In this document: in pieces, positions 14,985 through 22,295 of the stretch | Numbering within the stretch: the stretch's first letter is position 1 | Layout: each line of letters opens with the position of its first letter | NCBI GenBank assembly: GCA_023412655.1 | Contig: JAEYNH010000138.1 | Coordinates: 1-23,683 of the forward strand | DNA length: 23,683 bases | Source of the DNA: Pseudomonadota bacterium | Lineage (GTDB): Bacteria > Pseudomonadota > Alphaproteobacteria > Caulobacterales > Caulobacteraceae | Direction of reading: 5' to 3' | Translations under genes and position numbers: made by a program | Notes under the pieces: model-generated | Seen by the model: only the letters and a program-made list of their open reading frames with translations | What the model was told of the DNA's origin: nothing | Database searches by the model: none

Positions 14985-15393
14985 CTCCCCGCCGTGGCTC
15001 CGTAAGTCCCAGAATTAAAAAGAAGTTCTCTGCTTACTCTTAGGCGTGGGGGACGCGGTCTGGGGGCAGTTTCGACGAGTAAGACCGCTTCGTAACGTGC
15101 CATCACCCATGTTCACGCCGCCGATGCGCAAAGGGGTTCGGTAGGCAATCTAGCACAGCTGCCGCTGCAAATCCGCCCGGCCTGTGGCCCGCGAAACCAT
15201 GGGGCCGGGCTCTTCGAACGCGACATACGATGTGCATCCTTTGGAGGATTCCGCCGTATCGGCACAAAGCCGCGTCGAGCGTGAACCGGTATCCAGACCG
15301 CCCGCCGAAATCTGACATTGTCAGCTTCTCGCGTGCGCTGCGTTGACATTTTCGATCGACTCGTTCAGCCTTCCTGACATGGGAGGCGGCGCC
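14985..15393. other. island junction and upstream region of the QueC-like operon
   Basis: About 400 bp without a supportable gene. The left end is the chromosome/island boundary (radC similarity is lost between 14985 and about 15005, entering an A-rich stretch CAGAATTAAAAAGAAG). No inverted terminal repeats, tRNA 3' end or integrase is visible at the boundary. The right end holds the dyad at 15312-15324 and a TTGACA at 15343-15348 without a convincing -10. A 71-codon reverse-strand frame (15103-15318) has no family resemblance and starts inside the dyad, so it is not called. Confidence 0.6.
15312..15324. promoter_or_regulatory. 13-bp perfect dyad, probable operator of the QueC-like operon
   Basis: CTGACA-T-TGTCAG is a perfect inverted repeat 70 bp upstream of the first gene of the operon (start 15394). 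The size and 6-1-6 symmetry suit an XRE-type dimer. The third gene of the operon encodes an XRE-ImmA/IrrE protein, so autoregulation is a natural inference. Confidence 0.45.
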
Positions 15394-15957
15394 ATGAGCG
15401 ACGGTCCGTACAAGACCATGAAGATGAGCCGGCCGTGGAAGAGGCTGGCTAAGATCGCTGCGAACCCCGCCCACTCGGTGGCCGAAGCGGCGGAGGCGTT
15501 TCAGCCGGCACTGTTGAGCGAGTGGGGCGCGGTGCGGGCGGCGTTCGCCAGGGAGATCCGTGCGGCGCTCGGCGACAACGACCGCGGCAACCTGTTTGCC
15601 GAAGTCGCCGTCAGCGAGACCCAGCGTTTGAAGGCCTCGGCGCAGAATCCGGTTGAAGCGCTGTTTGCGGCTCAGGCGTGCGACGTCGCTCGGGACGGTC
15701 AAGTCGGACCCGCGGCGTATGAAGCGGCGATTAAGGCGACTCTCGACGAGCGTGCCCTGCAACGGTCGCGGCAGATGGAGGAGCACTACTTGGGCGAAGG
15801 TTCGCCGGATGCAGGTCGGCTGCGGGCCAAACTCCAAAGCGCCATCCCTGGCGTCGGCACCGACCGCCTTGCGGCCGGCATCGCCGCCGGCGAGGGCGTG
15901 CGGAGTCTAGCGCAAAGGGTCGATCGCTCAGGTTTGGACGAAGGGCCGCCGCTATGA
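15394..15957 (+). CDS. 187-aa unknown protein, first gene of QueC-like operon
   Basis: The start at 15394 has GGGAGG about 9 nt upstream; the stop overlaps the next start as ATGA, so translation is coupled to the QueC-like gene. The N-terminus MSDGPYKTMKMSRPWKRLAK is basic with spaced aromatic residues and looks like a distinct conserved element. The rest is predicted mostly helical, Ala-rich, with no signal peptide, membrane segment or catalytic motif visible. I do not recognise a family. By position it is the obligate partner of the QueC-like enzyme, comparable to where QatB stands in Qat systems, but it lacks an N-terminal Gly and I see no clear QatB similarity. It may be the enzyme's protein substrate or scaffold; this is inference. 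Confidence 0.82.
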   Translation: MSDGPYKTMKMSRPWKRLAKIAANPAHSVAEAAEAFQPALLSEWGAVRAAFAREIRAALGDNDRGNLFAEVAVSETQRLKASAQNPVEALFAAQACDVARDGQVGPAAYEAAIKATLDERALQRSRQMEEHYLGEGSPDAGRLRAKLQSAIPGVGTDRLAAGIAAGEGVRSLAQRVDRSGLDEGPPL

Positions 15958-17330
15958 ACGCCATCAACCTGAACATCAACATGCCGAGCCTGACCCTAGA
16001 CGCTCTGGAGCCAGGCGCGCCGCTGCGCGACGGTGCGGCTAGCGCGCCGATCGGGCAGGTCCTGCAGCTCGATACTCAGGGGCTGGAGTCCTACTTCTTC
16101 GCTGATTGGAACCCGGTGCTAGTGGACCTGCTGGTGGTCGCGGCGGCGGCCGAGTTCTGCGACGTCAGCCGCCGGCGCCCGGAGTACACCTGGAGCCGTT
16201 GTTTCGACGTGCGGATCGCGGTCCATGACCCGAAGCTCTGGAATCGGTCGGACGTGCGCGAGTTGTTGGAAGAGACCCTGGGCTATCTGACCGGCGACGC
16301 CTGGATCTTCAGCTTCGTTCAGCGCCGGCGCGACGTCCCGCGCGTGGCTCAGGGCAACCTGCAGCTCCAGTCGGGCGCGCGTCTGATCATGCCCTACAGC
16401 GACGGCCTGGATTCTCGCGCCGTTCGCGCCTTGGTCTCTGCTAGCGAAGGGGGTGGCGGCCTTGTCGCGGTGCGTCTGGGCGTCGGCGGGGTCGATCAGC
16501 CCCGCAGCAAAAGGAAGCGCGCCCCCTTCGCCGTTGTCCCCTACAAGCTCAAGCGCCCACGAAACGGCGAGAGCTCGGCCCGATCACGTGGCTTCAAGTT
16601 CGCCGCTGTTACCGGAATTGCGGCGCTGATGGCGGGGGTACAGCGCATCGTGGTGACCGAGAGCGGGCAGGGCGCGTTTGGCCCGATGCTAGCCGTCAGC
16701 GGGCAGATTTACCCTGACTACCGAGTTCACCCGACTTTCTCGCGGCGCATGGAACGTCTGCTGCACGCTATTAGCGGCAAGAATGTCCGCTACGAATATC
16801 CCCGGCTGTGGAGCACCAAGGGCGAGACCCTCCGCGCTGCGCAGGCGCTCAAGGCGGCGCCAACTTGGACCGACACCCGGTCTTGCTGGCAGCAGTCGCG
16901 CCACTGCTCCGTTGACGGCCGACGGCGCCAATGCGGGATCTGCGCGGCGTGCATGCTACGGCGGATGAGCATGTTCACTGCCGGGATCGACGAGCCGGCT
17001 GAAACCTACATCTGGGACAACCTCTCCGCCGAACGCCTGGAGGAGGGCGCAGCCAAGGGGTTTGACGGTATCACCTCCAAACTGCGCGCCTACGCTGTGG
17101 CAGGGGTTCTGCACATGGACCACTTGGCCGAATTAGCCGAATCGCCGCTACACGCGCGCTCCCTTCGCCGCGCCGCGCGTGAGACCGCGGAGGCCTTGAA
17201 CGGAGACCCGGCGGAGGTGGAGCAGCAGTTGCGTGAGATGTTGGGCCGGCATGCCGCCGAATGGCGTGGGTTTCGCCAGTCGCTCGGGCCCAACTCGTTC
17301 GTCGCGCGCCTTGCCAGCGCAAGGCCATGA
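15954..17330 (+). CDS. QueC-like PP-loop ATPase (defence-associated 7-cyano-7-deazaguanine synthase homologue)
   Basis: This 458-aa cytosolic protein has a QueC-like core inside a much longer chain; housekeeping QueC is about 220-230 aa. Core features: PP-loop Ser149-Asp-Gly-Leu-Asp153-Ser154 (usual SGGxDS), the QueC block YPDYRVHPTF (253-262; QueC has YPDCRPEF), and a zinc site with Cys318-x8-Cys327-x2-Cys330-x2-Cys333, the QueC CX8CX2CX2C spacing. About 140 residues precede the core and about 120 helical residues follow. No other queuosine genes (queD, queE, queF, tgt) are nearby. Long QueC homologues occur in Qat and type IV CBASS phage defence, where they act on a protein partner. The start and stop overlap both neighbours (ATGA), so a stoichiometric complex is plausible. 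Confidence 0.88.
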   Translation: MNAINLNINMPSLTLDALEPGAPLRDGAASAPIGQVLQLDTQGLESYFFADWNPVLVDLLVVAAAAEFCDVSRRRPEYTWSRCFDVRIAVHDPKLWNRSDVRELLEETLGYLTGDAWIFSFVQRRRDVPRVAQGNLQLQSGARLIMPYSDGLDSRAVRALVSASEGGGGLVAVRLGVGGVDQPRSKRKRAPFAVVPYKLKRPRNGESSARSRGFKFAAVTGIAALMAGVQRIVVTESGQGAFGPMLAVSGQIYPDYRVHPTFSRRMERLLHAISGKNVRYEYPRLWSTKGETLRAAQALKAAPTWTDTRSCWQQSRHCSVDGRRRQCGICAACMLRRMSMFTAGIDEPAETYIWDNLSAERLEEGAAKGFDGITSKLRAYAVAGVLHMDHLAELAESPLHARSLRRAARETAEALNGDPAEVEQQLREMLGRHAAEWRGFRQSLGPNSFVARLASARP

Positions 17331-18499
17331 GCGACGAGCTTACAACTGTCGAGATCGGCGACCGGCTCCGAGTTGCCCGAGAGTCGGCGAAGGTCACCCA
17401 GGCGGCGGCGGCGGAGGCGCTCCAGGTTGCGCGGACAACCGTAGTGGCGATCGAGCAGGGCCAGCGTAAGCCGCGGTTGGAGGAATTGCAGAAGTTCGCC
17501 GCGCTCTATGCAGTGTCGGTCAACAGCCTCCTGCGGCGCGAAGCCGTACAGGTCGACTTGAAACCTCGGTTCCGGCGAGCGGGCCAGGCCGACGCAGAGG
17601 TCGAAGCCGCGGTGGCGCTCTTGACCACCCTCGTCCAGGCCGAATTGGAGCTCGAAGATCTTCTGGGGGTGCAGCGGGTGCGCAACGACCCGCCCGAGCG
17701 CCCATTGCTTCCAGGCAATGTCGCCCTCCAGGCCGAACAGGATGCGGCCGAGCTGCGCCAATGGTTAGGCGTCGGCATGGCCCCGATCCACGACATGATG
17801 TCGGTGCTCGAGCTGCAGCTGGGTGTGCGGGTGTTTGTCCGACGCCTCCCGGCGAAGATCTCTGGCCTCTACGCCTTCGACGACCGCGCGGGCGCCTGCA
17901 TCTTGCTAAACGCTACCCACCCGAAGGATCGGCGGGCCCAGACCGGCGCCCATGAGCTTGGACATTTCATTTCAACCCGGCGGGCACCCGACGCGCTTCA
18001 CGCCGGCTCGCCGGAGAGCACCCGCGAGGAGCGCTACGCGATTACGTTCGCCCGCGCGTTTCTCACCCCCGCGCGAACTGTGATGGCGATGTTCAAGGAG
18101 ATCACCGCCGGTGCCACCCAGCTGACCCGGCGCCACATCATCCTCTTGGCGCATGCCTTTGGTGTGTCACGCGAAGCCATGGTGCGTCGGCTGGAGGAGC
18201 TTGGCCTGACAAAGTCGGGTACTTGGGACTGGTTCGAAAACACCGGCGGGATCACTGATCAGCAGGCCACGCAGGTGCTGGGTGAGGGGGCGGGGCTGGA
18301 CGCGGCTCGGGCCGATGCCGCGCGGCCTGTTTCGATGCGGCTAGCACTCTTGGTGGGTGAGGCCTGGGCCAAAGGACTGCTCAGCGAGGGGCAGATCGCC
18401 CGGCTGCTGCAGCTCGATCGTGTTGAGGTGCGTGAACTGGTCGACGCTTACGAAGACGAAGGTGTCGGCCGTGAAGATTCTCCGCGACTGATGGGTTGA
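17327..18499 (+). CDS. XRE-family HTH with ImmA/IrrE metallopeptidase domain
   Basis: This 390-aa protein starts in an ATGA overlap with the QueC-like gene; a start 22 codons earlier is possible but lies inside that gene without a good ribosome site. Residues 6-63 are an XRE helix-turn-helix (GDRLRVARESAKVTQAAAAEAL, then TTVVAIEQGQRKP). A linker follows, then a zinc-peptidase domain with His209-Glu-Leu-Gly-His213 and a downstream Glu (REERYA, about 234-235) as third ligand. The C-terminal about 100 residues are helical. In ImmA/IrrE systems such proteins repress their operon and cleave a repressor or partner on a damage signal. Here the substrate could be itself, the 187-aa protein or the PIN protein. 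It likely binds the dyad at 15312-15324. Confidence 0.9.
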   Translation: MSDELTTVEIGDRLRVARESAKVTQAAAAEALQVARTTVVAIEQGQRKPRLEELQKFAALYAVSVNSLLRREAVQVDLKPRFRRAGQADAEVEAAVALLTTLVQAELELEDLLGVQRVRNDPPERPLLPGNVALQAEQDAAELRQWLGVGMAPIHDMMSVLELQLGVRVFVRRLPAKISGLYAFDDRAGACILLNATHPKDRRAQTGAHELGHFISTRRAPDALHAGSPESTREERYAITFARAFLTPARTVMAMFKEITAGATQLTRRHIILLAHAFGVSREAMVRRLEELGLTKSGTWDWFENTGGITDQQATQVLGEGAGLDAARADAARPVSMRLALLVGEAWAKGLLSEGQIARLLQLDRVEVRELVDAYEDEGVGREDSPRLMG

Positions 18500-18509
18500 G
18501 ACAGCCCGG

Positions 18510-19094
18510 ATGATGGTCGCGGACGCGAGCGTGTGGATCAATCTGGCCGCAACCGGTGAGGCCAATCGGATTCTGCAGGCGCTCCCGCGCCCGTTGGCGA
18601 TCACGGACGTCGCGCTAGGGGAGCTGGAGAGGGGCCGCCCAAAGGGGCGGCGTGCCGCAGACGAGGTCGCCGCGCTTCTGCACATGGGGCTGATGCACAT
18701 CGTGCCCCTAGCGACCGAAGACGAGCCGCTGTTCCTCTCTTTGGTGGCGGGCCCCGCGTCGGAAACCCTTGACGACGGGGAGGCTGCGACCTTGGCCTGC
18801 GCAGCGCGCCTGGGCGCTGGCGCGGTCATCGATGAGCGCAAGGCGACGAGCCTGGCGGCCCGCCGCCTCGCAGATATGGCCGTGTGTTGCACCTGTGATC
18901 TGCTGTTGGGGCCCGACGTGCGCAGAGCCCTTAGTTCGGCAGAGCTAGCCAACGCGGTGTTCGCAGCGCTGACCGACGCCCGAATGCGGGTGCCGGACGG
19001 ACATGCGGTGGCCGTTGTCGATCTAGTCGGCGACCGGGCCGCGTCCTGCTTGAGCATTCCGAGCCGCTTTCGGATTCCCGGCGCAGCGACTTGA
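18510..19094 (+). CDS. PIN-domain ribonuclease-like protein
   Basis: This 194-aa protein starts 10 nt after the ImmA/IrrE gene (a second ATG one codon later is equally possible). Acidic PIN residues are in order: Asp5 in VADASVWIN, Glu38 in ALGELERG, Asp88-Asp89 with Glu91 in LDDGEAATLA, and Asp108 in VIDERKA. This layout fits a PIN metal-dependent RNase of about 130 residues plus a C-terminal extension. PIN proteins next to an XRE-Zn-peptidase are a recognised toxin-antitoxin-like arrangement, so this is probably the effector of the operon, with the upstream genes controlling or sensing. A CXXC-like CCTCD stretch (126-130) is unusual for the family. Confidence 0.83.
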   Translation: MMVADASVWINLAATGEANRILQALPRPLAITDVALGELERGRPKGRRAADEVAALLHMGLMHIVPLATEDEPLFLSLVAGPASETLDDGEAATLACAARLGAGAVIDERKATSLAARRLADMAVCCTCDLLLGPDVRRALSSAELANAVFAALTDARMRVPDGHAVAVVDLVGDRAASCLSIPSRFRIPGAAT

Positions 19095-19132
19095 AGTCCG
19101 GGCTGCAGCTGGGGCTTTGATCTTGGGGGTGG

Positions 19133-19150
19133 CGTCGAGCCTTGTCGACG
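19133..19150 (+). terminator. possible weak terminator after the PIN gene
   Basis: CGTCGA (19133-19138) and TCGACG (19145-19150) form a 6-bp stem with a 6-nt loop, 39 nt after the PIN stop. There is no clear U tract, so efficiency is doubtful. Confidence 0.25.
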
Positions 19151-19171
19151 GTTGATGCCGTCCCAGTCGGC

Positions 19172-19188
19172 TGATCAATCCGCGATCA
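19172..19188. promoter_or_regulatory. TGATC-N7-GATCA pair, downstream flank of the AlpA-like gene
   Basis: TGATC (19172-19176) and GATCA (19184-19188) form an inverted pair, continuing as GATCACCGG. A related element in opposite orientation lies at 19411-19430. The pair overlaps the stop end of the gene. Possible binding sites of the AlpA-like protein. Confidence 0.25.
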
Positions 19189-19386
19189 CCGGACCTGTCG
19201 GCATTGGACTACGTTTTTCCTATCCCACGCGTCGAGCTCCGCCACGGGGTACAGCACGCCTTTTCCGACTTTGACGTAGGATGGGCCAATTCGCATCGCG
19301 CGCCAGTTCCGAAGAGTCCCTGGTGAGATCTCGCCCCGGTACCGCTGCGAGACTTCATCGGCCGTAAGATACTGTTCGTTCGACAT
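19186..19386 (-). CDS. AlpA/excisionase-type helix-turn-helix protein
   Basis: This 66-aa protein (start 19386, with GAAGAAGGA about 10 nt upstream; a start 15 codons earlier is less likely) has the layout of small phage/island DNA-binding proteins: YLTADEVSQRYRGEISPGTLRNW as first helices and turn, IGPSYVKVGKGVLYPVAELDAW as wing and final helix. Such proteins act as recombination directionality factors or transcription activators of integrative elements. It is the only gene in the island on the reverse strand and sits between modules A and B. No integrase is in the window; one may lie beyond 23683. TGATC/GATCA paired sites lie on both sides of the gene. Confidence 0.8.
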   Translation of the reverse strand: MSNEQYLTADEVSQRYRGEISPGTLRNWRAMRIGPSYVKVGKGVLYPVAELDAWDRKNVVQCRQVR

Positions 19387-19410
19387 GGGTCCGGTCCTTC
19401 TTCCCTGGAA

Positions 19411-19430
19411 CACCGGGTGATCAGGGATCA
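19411..19430. promoter_or_regulatory. TGATC-N3-GATCA pair upstream of the AlpA-like gene
   Basis: TGATC (19418-19422) and GATCA (19426-19430) form an inverted pair preceded by CACCGGG. Read on the reverse strand it gives GATCACCCGGTG, close to GATCACCGG at 19184-19192. It sits 25-45 nt upstream of the start codon, where an autoregulatory operator would be expected. Confidence 0.3.
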
Positions 19431-19766
19431 TCCCGCGCCTGCACGATGGAGAATCAGCATCGCTGGCAGGCGGCGGAAGAGGCCAGACGATGGCGTAGCA
19501 GAATCGGCGCCTGCAGCGTGTGAAACGGCCGGCAGGCCCTCTGCTCTAAACCCCGCTGAGCCATCGAAGGATGAGAGGCGGCGCCGCGAGCGTCGCCGGG
19601 GTGTCCTGTGGCTGGCAACTACTCGGAATGCGGTTCGCCTGCGCCGATCATCGCATCGAAGGCGCACGTGAAAGGGCAGGCGGGAGTAGCGGCCTCGTGG
19701 TGCCGTCTGCTAACTCTTGTGCGGAAGCTGAGCTGATAGCGGATCCAGGTAAGGGCTGCCCCACTC
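19431..19766. other. intergenic region upstream of the DUF262 gene
   Basis: About 335 bp with no supportable gene. Frames of 79-92 codons exist on both strands, but they are Arg/Ala-rich, overlap one another and resemble no family. The region should carry the promoter of module B; I see no convincing -35/-10 pair. Confidence 0.5.
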
Positions 19767-21074
19767 GTGGTGAAATGGAATTCCAGCCCACATCCCATCT
19801 CCGACATTCGCGATTGGAGCGATTTGGGGCGCCTCGAGCTGCGTCCTGACTTCCAGCGCAAAGAGGTTTGGTCTGACGCCGCCAAGGTGATGCTGATCGA
19901 CACGATCGTTAGCGGCGTCCCGATGCCCAAGGTGTTTCTCGCGACAGAGATTCGGGGGGGCAAGACCCATCGAGTGGTGATCGACGGTCAGCAACGTTTG
20001 AGCACGATCCTAGCGTTTCTTCGGGACGAATTCCCACTCTCCCCACCATACGAAGGGCCACTTCAGGGGAAGGTGTTCAGCCAGTTCACAGAGGACGAGG
20101 CCAACAATTTTCTCAGCTACAAAATCGATTTTAACGAGGCGGTGAACCCGACGGACCGCGAAATCCGAGAGGTTTATGCGCGGGTTAATAAGTATACTGT
20201 TCCGCTAAATAAGCAGGAGTTGCGCAGGGCTGACTATCCGGGCGATTTTCTAAATGTCTCCGAGGAGCTCGCGGTCCATCCGTACCTGGAGGACGCGAAG
20301 ATCTTCTCGCCGGCCCAGCGTCGTCGCTATTCAGACGTTGAGTACATATCTGAGATCCTGGCGGCCATGCTTGATGGAATTCAGGACAAGAAGGGCGGTT
20401 TGGACGCGTTCTACCAAGAATATGCCTCTTGGGATAAGGCGGGGCGCCAGAAAATCGAAACCGAATTCGAAGATGTCGTCGATAATCTGAAGCTCATATT
20501 CGGAAGCGAATGGGAGCTTTCGAAGACAAGATTTAATCAGAGAGCAGATTTCTATTCTTTGTTTACGGCAATTCTTGAGTTGCGGCGGGAAGGTGGTTCC
20601 CTGGAAGGCAAAGACCTACAGCCGCTGATCGACGACCTGCGGATGCTCGACTTCCATATCGAACCCGAGTCGACCGTGGCGCTGCTAAGTGAGTACGCGA
20701 TCAAGTGTGTGTCTCAAGCCAACACTGCCGCGAGCCGCCGCTGGCGCCACGAAATCCTAAAGACCGTGCTCAGCGGGACGTTCTTGTCGAGACCGCCGAA
20801 CGCTGCGGGAGCGGACGCCTTTGTAAGCATGCTCTCCGACGCCTACCAGGGCGACGGTATGTGTCCGCCTGCAATTCAAGAATGCGCAGTCTGCGACGAG
20901 GTTGTCGCGGCTGATCTGTCGGACGCCCGGATCGCTTGGCCCCGCGGTGCCGGTGTCTATCAGATGAGCAATGCTGTGTTCGTGCATTCGGAGCGGTGCG
21001 TAGAAGACGCCGCGGATCTCCAAGTGGCCGAAGCGGTCTCGGATTCAGATGTCCGTCAACAGAATCTATTTTGA
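19767..21074 (+). CDS. DUF262 (GmrS/ParB-like) protein with C-terminal zinc-finger-like region
   Basis: This 435-aa protein starts at one of two tandem GTG codons (19767 or 19770), with AAGGG about 12 nt upstream. DUF262 hallmarks: LRPDFQRKEVW (25-35), VIDGQQRLST (71-80, the DGQQR nucleotide-handling motif) and a VYARVNKYTVPLNKQELR block (136-153). The family is the ParB/Srx-fold NTPase of type IV restriction (GmrS, BrxU, SspE). The DUF1524 HNH nuclease half is missing; in its place the C-terminus carries Cys366, Cys373, Cys376, His407 and Cys411, a possible zinc finger. The middle of the gene (about 20090-20580) is notably AT-rich, a sign of transfer. It overlaps the kinase gene by 26 bp, so the two are a functional pair. 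Confidence 0.88.
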   Translation: MVKWNSSPHPISDIRDWSDLGRLELRPDFQRKEVWSDAAKVMLIDTIVSGVPMPKVFLATEIRGGKTHRVVIDGQQRLSTILAFLRDEFPLSPPYEGPLQGKVFSQFTEDEANNFLSYKIDFNEAVNPTDREIREVYARVNKYTVPLNKQELRRADYPGDFLNVSEELAVHPYLEDAKIFSPAQRRRYSDVEYISEILAAMLDGIQDKKGGLDAFYQEYASWDKAGRQKIETEFEDVVDNLKLIFGSEWELSKTRFNQRADFYSLFTAILELRREGGSLEGKDLQPLIDDLRMLDFHIEPESTVALLSEYAIKCVSQANTAASRRWRHEILKTVLSGTFLSRPPNAAGADAFVSMLSDAYQGDGMCPPAIQECAVCDEVVAADLSDARIAWPRGAGVYQMSNAVFVHSERCVEDAADLQVAEAVSDSDVRQQNLF

Positions 21075-21924
21075 TCCTGAAGAGGCCAAACGCAGACATT
21101 TCGATCTGCAACGGCGCCTGAAGACCGACGAGGGCCGTTCGTATGAGCTCGTGGAGTGGCTCGGCCGCGGCGGGAACGGCGCCGTGTTCTCCTGCGTAGA
21201 TAGGGCGACCGGTGACGAGTTTGCTGTGAAGTTCCTTCTAACCCGCGGATGGAAGCCGAGCCGTCGCTTCCTGCGCGAGATTAAGCTGCTCCGAACGGTG
21301 AAGAATGACCACGTAATCAAGATGCATGGGTCGGGAAAGATCCGAGCAGATGAAGTGGTGGACGGTACAAAGAGGGCGATCACGATACCCTTCTTCATTA
21401 TGGACCTGGCGCAATGCAATCTAACCAAGGTGCTTGCGCCTGGGGCGCGTCCGCCTCCACCTGAGACCTATATGGGGCAATTTCGCGGCCTGGCTGCTGC
21501 ATTGGCCGATCTTCACGCCGTGGCTATTCACAGGGACATAAAGCCCGAGAATATTCTCGTCCAAGGCGACAAATGGCTACTCGGCGACTACGGTCTGTGT
21601 GCCTTTGTAGGTGGGCCAGAAGAAGAGCTTACGGGGGATAAAGAAAACGTCGGGCCACGATATTGGATGTCGCCCGAGGGACATAACCGAAGGATCGGCC
21701 AGGCCGACACCATTTGCGCCGCGTCGGACGTCTATCAGATGGCTGCAGTTTTCTGGTACGTCGTCACAGGCCGACACCCTAGCGGTAACCTTACCCGCGA
21801 TGATTGGCGGGGTCCCGAAGGTCTCTTCGATCCGGTGTACCGAGCGCTCCTTCACGACCGAGCCAGGAGGCCGCCGGATGGGCAGGCATTCCGCGACGAG
21901 ATCAACGCGGCGCTTCTCGCCTGA
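21049..21924 (+). CDS. Hanks-type Ser/Thr protein kinase coupled to DUF262
   Basis: This 291-aa soluble kinase starts inside the last codons of the DUF262 gene. Kinase motifs are complete: Gly-loop GRGGNGAVF (39-47), Lys61 in AVKFL, Glu77 in LREIKL, HRDIKPEN (161-168), Asp180 in DYG (DFG replaced by DYG), MSPE (207-210, activation-segment end), Asp227 in ASDVYQM and Arg272. It has no transmembrane segment or sensor domain, unlike PASTA kinases, so input must come from a partner. About 30 extra N-terminal residues precede the fold. With DUF262 it may phosphorylate the partner or host factors upon infection, as in other kinase-based defence (for example Stk2); that link is inference. Confidence 0.92.
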   Translation: MSVNRIYFDPEEAKRRHFDLQRRLKTDEGRSYELVEWLGRGGNGAVFSCVDRATGDEFAVKFLLTRGWKPSRRFLREIKLLRTVKNDHVIKMHGSGKIRADEVVDGTKRAITIPFFIMDLAQCNLTKVLAPGARPPPPETYMGQFRGLAAALADLHAVAIHRDIKPENILVQGDKWLLGDYGLCAFVGGPEEELTGDKENVGPRYWMSPEGHNRRIGQADTICAASDVYQMAAVFWYVVTGRHPSGNLTRDDWRGPEGLFDPVYRALLHDRARRPPDGQAFRDEINAALLA

Positions 21925-22037
21925 TCGGTCGGGAGTCCCGGCAGTCCCAAATCCCCTGCCTTACGTGCTTCGCAGCCGAGGGCGGTCAGAGCTCCAGTTC
22001 CGGCATCAGGATCTCCGACTGTGATGCCCTCTGGTAG

Positions 22038-22052
22038 CGAGCGTTACGCTCG
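22038..22052. repeat. small inverted repeat between modules B and C
   Basis: CGAGCG-TTA-CGCTCG is a perfect 6-bp stem with a 3-nt loop, in the 203-bp gap between the kinase stop and the 55-aa gene. It lacks a T run, so it is either a weak terminator or an operator. Nothing else is recognised in the gap. Confidence 0.3.
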
Positions 22053-22127
22053 ATGCATCTCTGGATGGCGGCGTTGACTCCCGCCGATGGATAAGGTTCC
22101 GCTTCAAGGGGGGAGGGCTCTCGAACA

Positions 22128-22295
22128 ATGAGTGAGTCAGGAGCTGACGCCGACCAGGCGCAGAACCGCGTTATTGAGCAGATCGTCGAACTGCAGCGCG
22201 AGTTCTATTTCGAGAATAAAGGGCGGGAAACCGATCGTCGGCGTCGCCTGCGCGAAATCATTGAGCGTGCGACTCCGGCGGGGGGCAACGATTAA
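22128..22295 (+). CDS. 55-aa charged protein coupled to a DndD-like ATPase
   Basis: The frame starts with ATG at 22128, has a GGGGGGAGGG ribosome site about 11 nt upstream, and ends in TAATG, sharing one base with the start of the ATPase gene, so it is translationally coupled. The 55 residues are highly charged: acidic MSESGADADQ, then VIEQIVELQREFYFENKGRETDRRRRLREIIERA, a single amphipathic helix with FYFEN in the middle. There is no membrane segment. I do not recognise a family. The short coupled frame suggests a subunit or activator of the ATPase, or a helper for its translation. Codon use is consistent with real coding. Confidence 0.72.
   Translation: MSESGADADQAQNRVIEQIVELQREFYFENKGRETDRRRRLREIIERATPAGGND

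Noticed and set aside
15343..15371. TTGACA -35 element before the QueC-like operon
   Set aside because: No acceptable -10 at 16-18 nt spacing, so not called as a promoter although it may contribute.
15103..15837. Reverse frames of 71-244 codons in the island junction and over the first operon gene
   Set aside because: No family resemblance; Arg/His-rich composition typical of shadow frames; the shorter version starts inside the regulatory dyad.
19417..19849. Frames of 79-92 codons upstream of the DUF262 gene
   Set aside because: Overlapping on both strands, Arg-rich, no RBS or family features; the last also runs into the DUF262 gene.
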